Below are positions 60,455 to 64,000 of a stretch of DNA of 64,000 nt, piece by piece. The translations under genes and the position numbers were made by a program. The stretch lies in NCBI RefSeq assembly GCF_017876595.1, contig NZ_JAGIOG010000001.1:2108001-2172000 (forward strand). Reading direction: 5' to 3'. This stretch comes from Aeromicrobium fastidiosum (GTDB lineage Bacteria; Actinomycetota; Actinomycetes; Propionibacteriales; Nocardioidaceae). Numbering within the stretch: the stretch's first letter is position 1; each line of letters begins with the position of its first letter. The notes under the pieces are model-generated. The model searched no databases. It was not told where the DNA came from and saw only the letters and a program-made list of their open reading frames with translations.

Positions 60455-61330
60455 GTGGACTTCGCCTTCGATCACGCCCAGCACGACCGAGCAGGACACC
60501 TCCGCAAGGACGACGCGTGGCGCTCGGTTCCGGCGGGGGCTCCGGCGATCCAGGTGCTCGTCATCGGAGGCGAGCACGTCCCCACGACGGACGGTTCGGG
60601 CCTGCGCTGGGTCTCGGCCGACGAGGCCCCCGAGGGCGAGTGGCTCTTCCTCGGCGTCAAGGGCGACCAGCGCTACGCCGCTGTCATGGTCGATCGCGTG
60701 CCCGACGAGCTGGAGCCCGCCAGCCTGCGGATGATCGGGCCGAGCATCGATCCCGGACAGGCATCGCTGGCCGTGCACGCCGTCGGCATCGCCCGCTGGC
60801 ACCAGACGCACCGCTTCTGCGCTCGCTGCGGAGCAGCGACCGACGTCGCCGACGCCGGACACGTCCGCATCTGCCCCGTGTGCAGGGCCCATCACTTCCC
60901 GCGCACCGACCCAGCCGTCATCATGCTGATCACCGACGACCAGGACCGCGCCCTGCTGGGGCGTCAGCCGGTCTGGCCCGAGGGACGCTTCTCGACCCTC
61001 GCGGGCTTCGTCGAGCCGGGGGAGACCCTCGGCGACGCGGTGCGACGCGAGGTCATGGAGGAGGTCGGCGTGCCGGTCGGCGACGTGACCTATGCGGCCA
61101 GCCAGCCGTGGCCGTTCCCGTCGAGCCTGATGCTGGGCTTCTTCGGTCGGGCCCTGTCGTACGACATCAGGGTCGACGAGAACGAGATCGCCGAGGCACG
61201 CTGGTTCACCCGCGAGGAGGTCACCGAGATGACGGCGTCGAGCGAGCTGCTGCTGCCGCCGAACGTCTCGATCTCCCGCTGGCTGCTGCAGACCTGGCAC
61301 GGCGGCGAGATCCACGGCAAATGGGCCTGA
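60455..61330 (+). CDS. nudC: NAD(+) diphosphatase NudC
   Basis: 291 aa. Zinc ribbon C122-x2-C125 and C140-x2-C143 (CARCGAA, CPVCRAHHFPR) and a full Nudix box at 184-206 (GFVEPGE then REVMEEVG), plus the NudC-specific SQPWPFPSSLM. Hydrolyses NADH/NAD+ to NMN and AMP and removes NAD caps from RNA. GTG at 60455, 4 nt after adnB, so co-transcribed. Convergent with mrx1. Confidence 0.93.
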   Translation: MDFAFDHAQHDRAGHLRKDDAWRSVPAGAPAIQVLVIGGEHVPTTDGSGLRWVSADEAPEGEWLFLGVKGDQRYAAVMVDRVPDELEPASLRMIGPSIDPGQASLAVHAVGIARWHQTHRFCARCGAATDVADAGHVRICPVCRAHHFPRTDPAVIMLITDDQDRALLGRQPVWPEGRFSTLAGFVEPGETLGDAVRREVMEEVGVPVGDVTYAASQPWPFPSSLMLGFFGRALSYDIRVDENEIAEARWFTREEVTEMTASSELLLPPNVSISRWLLQTWHGGEIHGKWA

Positions 61331-61340
61331 CCCGCCGGGG

Positions 61341-61583
61341 TCAGGAGGCGAGCTGGGCCTTGATCTGGGCGAGGCTGGGGTTGGTCAGGGCAGTGCCGTC
61401 GGCGAAGACCAGCGTCGGGACGGTCTGGTTGCCGTTGTTGGCCTTCTCGACGATCAGCGCGGCGTCGGGCTGCTGCTCGATGTCGACCTCGTCGAAGGCG
61501 ATGCCCTCGCGCTTGAGCTGACCCTTGAGGCGGTGGCAGTAGCCACACCACGGGGTGGAGTACATCGTGAACGTGCCCGACAT
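61341..61583 (-). CDS. mrx1: Mycoredoxin (glutaredoxin-like)
   Basis: 80 aa. TMYSTPWCGYCHRLKG has the CGYC redox site, TVPTLVFADG the cis-proline loop. Mycoredoxin 1 reduces mycothiol-mixed disulfides; the presence of this gene fits a mycothiol-using actinobacterium. ATG at 61583; the open frame continues upstream without homology. Sits between nudC and uvrD2 as in mycobacteria. Confidence 0.92.
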   Translation of the reverse strand: MSGTFTMYSTPWCGYCHRLKGQLKREGIAFDEVDIEQQPDAALIVEKANNGNQTVPTLVFADGTALTNPSLAQIKAQLAS

Positions 61584-61715
61584 GGGAGCCCTCTCTGACG
61601 ACGGTTGCAGTGGAGTCAACCGATCGTCCGGATCGTACATTCCCCGACCACGCGCGACGGATGTCCGCCGGGCGAGACACTCGTGTCCGGCTGTCACCTC
61701 TGACATAGTGCTGCC

Positions 61716-62291
61716 ATGGAACAGCTCAAGGGGAAGAGCTCAGCTCTCATGATCGTGGTCGTCGTCGTGGCGGCCGGCATCTTCTACTTCATCAACGGGG
61801 GGCCTGGCAGCAGCGGCACGAACGGATCGACCAACCGGCCCAGTGGCGCGATCGAGATGAACGTCGGCCGGGTGTCGTACGACGGCACGTTCAGCGGCCA
61901 GGTCGTGTCGACCGGTCGCAACGCCCGGAAGGGCTTGCAGGAGTTCGGCACCGACCAGAAGGTGAGGCTGCGGCTGCTCGACATCGAGCCGCCGCCGAGG
62001 TTCGGCGAGAAGTGCTGGAGGGACGAGAGCCAGAAGGCCATCGAGGACCTCGTCGGCTCCCGCATCTGGGTCGCCCCGAACAACGTCCGCGAGCAGGGGA
62101 GCGGCACGTTCACGGTGTACGCCTGGAACCGGTCGAAGATCTTCGTGCAGGAGCAGCTGCTGCGCGACGGCAACGGCAAGATCATCGGCGACGGCGTGTC
62201 CTACCCCAGGTACGAGGACGCCCTCGTCGCCGCCGAGGACGAGGCGGACAAGGCTGATCGTGGCCTGTGGAAGGCCTGCGGGGTCTCCTAG
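61716..62291 (+). CDS. Membrane-anchored staphylococcal-nuclease-fold protein
   Basis: 191 aa. An N-terminal transmembrane anchor (LMIVVVVVAAGIFYFING) is followed by a Gly/Ser linker and an SNase-like OB-fold: VRLRLLDIEPPPRFGEKCW, SQKAIEDLVGSRIWV, ADRGLWKAC at the end (the last helix of SNases typically has 'GLW'). Catalytic Arg/Glu/Arg residues are not all evident (the site usually read ERDRYGR is replaced by FTVYAWNRSK), so nuclease activity is uncertain. ATG at 61716, between mrx1 and uvrD2. Possibly a later insertion relative to the mycobacterial order. Confidence 0.8.
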   Translation: MEQLKGKSSALMIVVVVVAAGIFYFINGGPGSSGTNGSTNRPSGAIEMNVGRVSYDGTFSGQVVSTGRNARKGLQEFGTDQKVRLRLLDIEPPPRFGEKCWRDESQKAIEDLVGSRIWVAPNNVREQGSGTFTVYAWNRSKIFVQEQLLRDGNGKIIGDGVSYPRYEDALVAAEDEADKADRGLWKACGVS

Positions 62292-62384
62292 CCCCTGTGG
62301 CTCCGCGGCGTCAGGTGTCGGACCGGACGACTACAGTTCAACCCGTCCGTGCACGACCTGACGTGATCTTCTCGAGGAGCCTGT

Positions 62385-64000
62385 GTGCCGTCTGCCGACG
62401 ACCTGCTGACCGGACTCGACCCCGAGCAGCGCGAGGTGGCCCTGGCACTCCGGGGGCCCGTCAGCGTCGTGGCGGGTGCCGGCACCGGCAAGACCCGGGC
62501 CATCACCCACCGCATGGCCTACGGGGTCGCGACGGGCGTCTACAAGCCCACCGAGGTGCTCGCGGTCACGTTCACGACCAAGGCCGCCAACGAGATGCGC
62601 GTGCGCCTGCGTGACCTCGGTGCCGAAGGTGTCCAGGCCCGCACGTTCCACTCCGCGGCGCTCCGGCAGGCGCGTTACTTCTGGCCGCACGTCTACGGCG
62701 GCGAGTTCCCCGAGGTCACGCAGTCCAAGTTCTCCCTCGTCGCCGAGGCCGTCCGGCGGCTCGGCCGGCGCGCCGACACCCCGCTGCTGCGCGACCTGTC
62801 GTCCGAGATCGAGTGGGCCAAGGTGTCCAACATCGTCCCCACGGCCTACGCCGCCGCGGCCGGTCCCGCCCGTCGCGAGGTCGCCGATCTCGATCCGGGC
62901 GAGGTCGCCAACGTGCTGGCCGCGTACGAGGAGGTCAAGCGCGAGCGGGGCCGCATCGACATGGAGGACATCCTGCTCGTCACCGCCGCGATCCTGGCCG
63001 ACGACGAGCGCATCGCCGCGACCGTCCGCCAGCAGTACCGCTGGTTCGTGGTCGACGAGTTCCAGGACGTCAACCCGCTGCAGTCGACCCTGCTCGACCT
63101 GTGGCTGGGCGGCCGCGACGACATCTGCGTCGTCGGCGACCCGCGTCAGACGATCTACTCCTTCGCGGGGGCGTCGCCGCGCATCCTGACGTCGTTCGCC
63201 CGCAAGCACGAGGGTGCCCAGCGCATCGAGCTCGTGCGCAACTACCGGTCGACGCCGCAGATCGTGGCGGCGGCCAACGCCGTCTTCGCGCGCACCGCCG
63301 CCGCAGGCGACATCCGGCTGCAGTCGCAGCAGGAGCCCGGCGACCCCGTCAGCTACATCGGCTACTCCGACGAGCTGGCCGAGGCCAACGCCGTGGCCAG
63401 CGAGATCTCGCTGCTGCACCGCCGCGGCGTGCCCTACCGCGAGATGGCGATCCTGTTCCGCATCAACGCGCAGTCCGAGGCCTTCGAGGAGGCGCTCGGC
63501 GAGCACGGCATCCCCTACGTCATGCGGGGCGCGACGGGCTTCTTCAACCGCGCCGAGGTGCGCCAGGCCGTGACGCTGCTGCGGGGGTCTGCGCGCGGCG
63601 GAGAGGCCGAGGGCCAGCACCTCGTCGACGACGTCCGGGCGATCTTCTCGGCCATGGGCCACACCGACGAGCCGCCCAGCGGTGCCGGGGCCGTGCGCGA
63701 CCGGTGGGAGTCGCTGCACGCGATCGTGTCGATGGCCACCGATCTCGCCGAGAGCAATCCGTCGGCCGGCATGACCGAGCTCGTCGCCGACCTCGACCGC
63801 CGCATCGAGCAGGCCCACGCACCCGCGGCCGACGGTGTCACGCTCGCGACGCTGCACTCGGCCAAGGGACTGGAGTGGGACGCCGTGTTCTGCGTCGGCA
63901 TGCACGAGGGCATGATGCCGAGCGTCCACGCCGACACCCCCGAGATGGTCGAGGAGGAGCGCCGGCTGTTCTACGTCGGCGTCACCCGCGCCCGGCACGA
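62385..64000 (+). CDS. uvrD2: ATP-dependent DNA helicase UvrD2, 3' truncated by window end
   Basis: At least 538 codons, open at the end. GTG at 62385 after GAGGAG. Superfamily 1A motifs: GAGTGKTRAITHRM, TFTTKAANEMRVRL, VVDEFQDVNPLQ, GDPRQTIYSFAG, LVRNYRST, TLHSAKGLEWDAVF and EEERRLFYVGVTRAR. UvrD2 of actinobacteria differs by a C-terminal HRDC domain beyond the window, so that cannot be checked. Position after nudC/mrx1 matches the mycobacterial uvrD2 locus. Involved in DNA repair and replication-fork processing. Confidence 0.92.
   Translation, partial: MPSADDLLTGLDPEQREVALALRGPVSVVAGAGTGKTRAITHRMAYGVATGVYKPTEVLAVTFTTKAANEMRVRLRDLGAEGVQARTFHSAALRQARYFWPHVYGGEFPEVTQSKFSLVAEAVRRLGRRADTPLLRDLSSEIEWAKVSNIVPTAYAAAAGPARREVADLDPGEVANVLAAYEEVKRERGRIDMEDILLVTAAILADDERIAATVRQQYRWFVVDEFQDVNPLQSTLLDLWLGGRDDICVVGDPRQTIYSFAGASPRILTSFARKHEGAQRIELVRNYRSTPQIVAAANAVFARTAAAGDIRLQSQQEPGDPVSYIGYSDELAEANAVASEISLLHRRGVPYREMAILFRINAQSEAFEEALGEHGIPYVMRGATGFFNRAEVRQAVTLLRGSARGGEAEGQHLVDDVRAIFSAMGHTDEPPSGAGAVRDRWESLHAIVSMATDLAESNPSAGMTELVADLDRRIEQAHAPAADGVTLATLHSAKGLEWDAVFCVGMHEGMMPSVHADTPEMVEEERRLFYVGVTRARH

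Overview
The window is 64 kb of very GC-rich, gene-dense actinobacterial DNA. Codon use, frequent GTG starts, many 4-nt ATGA gene overlaps, and gene order shared with Mycobacterium at two loci all support this. The two loci are dapE-LOG-tag-DUF3117-OMT-sigE-rseA-tatB-mrp and parA-rhlE-ferritin-like-DUF3107-TetR-moeZ-adnA-adnB-nudC-mrx1-uvrD2. The gene set suggests a soil-type member of Propionibacteriales (Nocardioides/Aeromicrobium-like). That placement is inference. No tRNA, rRNA, CRISPR array or insertion sequence was seen.

Layout. 0-8.3 kb: lysine/DAP biosynthesis, base-excision repair, an enoyl-CoA hydratase, and the SigE envelope-stress locus (divergent O-methyltransferase, sigE, rseA, tatB, mrp) without the usual htrA. 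8.4-10.7 kb: an ABC-F ATPase and a methyltransferase. 10.8-26.4 kb: a type VII secretion-like island of two convergent operons. The plus operon encodes a WXG100-size protein lacking WXG, a second small helical protein, a 440-aa candidate substrate with a WTG motif and hydrophobic hairpin, and four unknowns. The minus operon encodes a 931-aa exported coiled-coil protein, a periplasmic-binding-protein lipoprotein, a membrane Ser/Thr kinase, and a 1437-aa EssC/EccC-type ATPase with an FHA domain. 26.6-28.4 kb: DUF1003 and an MgtE-N/CBS protein, which in relatives usually follow mrp, so the island appears to split a conserved cluster.

28.4-41.9 kb: OFA-type MFS transporter, a frameshifted membrane protein gene, DUF1810, FdhF/YdeP-like molybdoenzyme, an HSL-type esterase divergent from a WS/DGAT acyltransferase whose 3' end is duplicated, small membrane proteins, an epimerase, an EamA exporter, an acyl-CoA dehydrogenase and a general-stress protein. 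41.9-47.4 kb: MaoC hydratase, histidine phosphatase, PHP phosphoesterase, and a three-gene minus operon (hydrolase, sulfite-oxidase-like molybdoenzyme, flavin reductase), then an SDR.

47.4-64 kb: orphan ParA, L,D-transpeptidase-like protein, RhlE-type RNA helicase, ferritin-like protein, DUF3107, TetR, MoeZ, then a DNA-repair block: alkyltransferase-like protein, AdnA, AdnB, NudC, mycoredoxin, a nuclease-fold protein and the start of UvrD2.

The main candidate for a new system is the secretion island. Its parts resemble the Firmicutes type VIIb machine (FHA-EssC, kinase-fold membrane protein, EsaA-sized extracytoplasmic protein) more than the mycobacterial ESX set. No EccB, EccD, EccE or MycP homologue was recognised, and a solute-binding lipoprotein is built into the operon.
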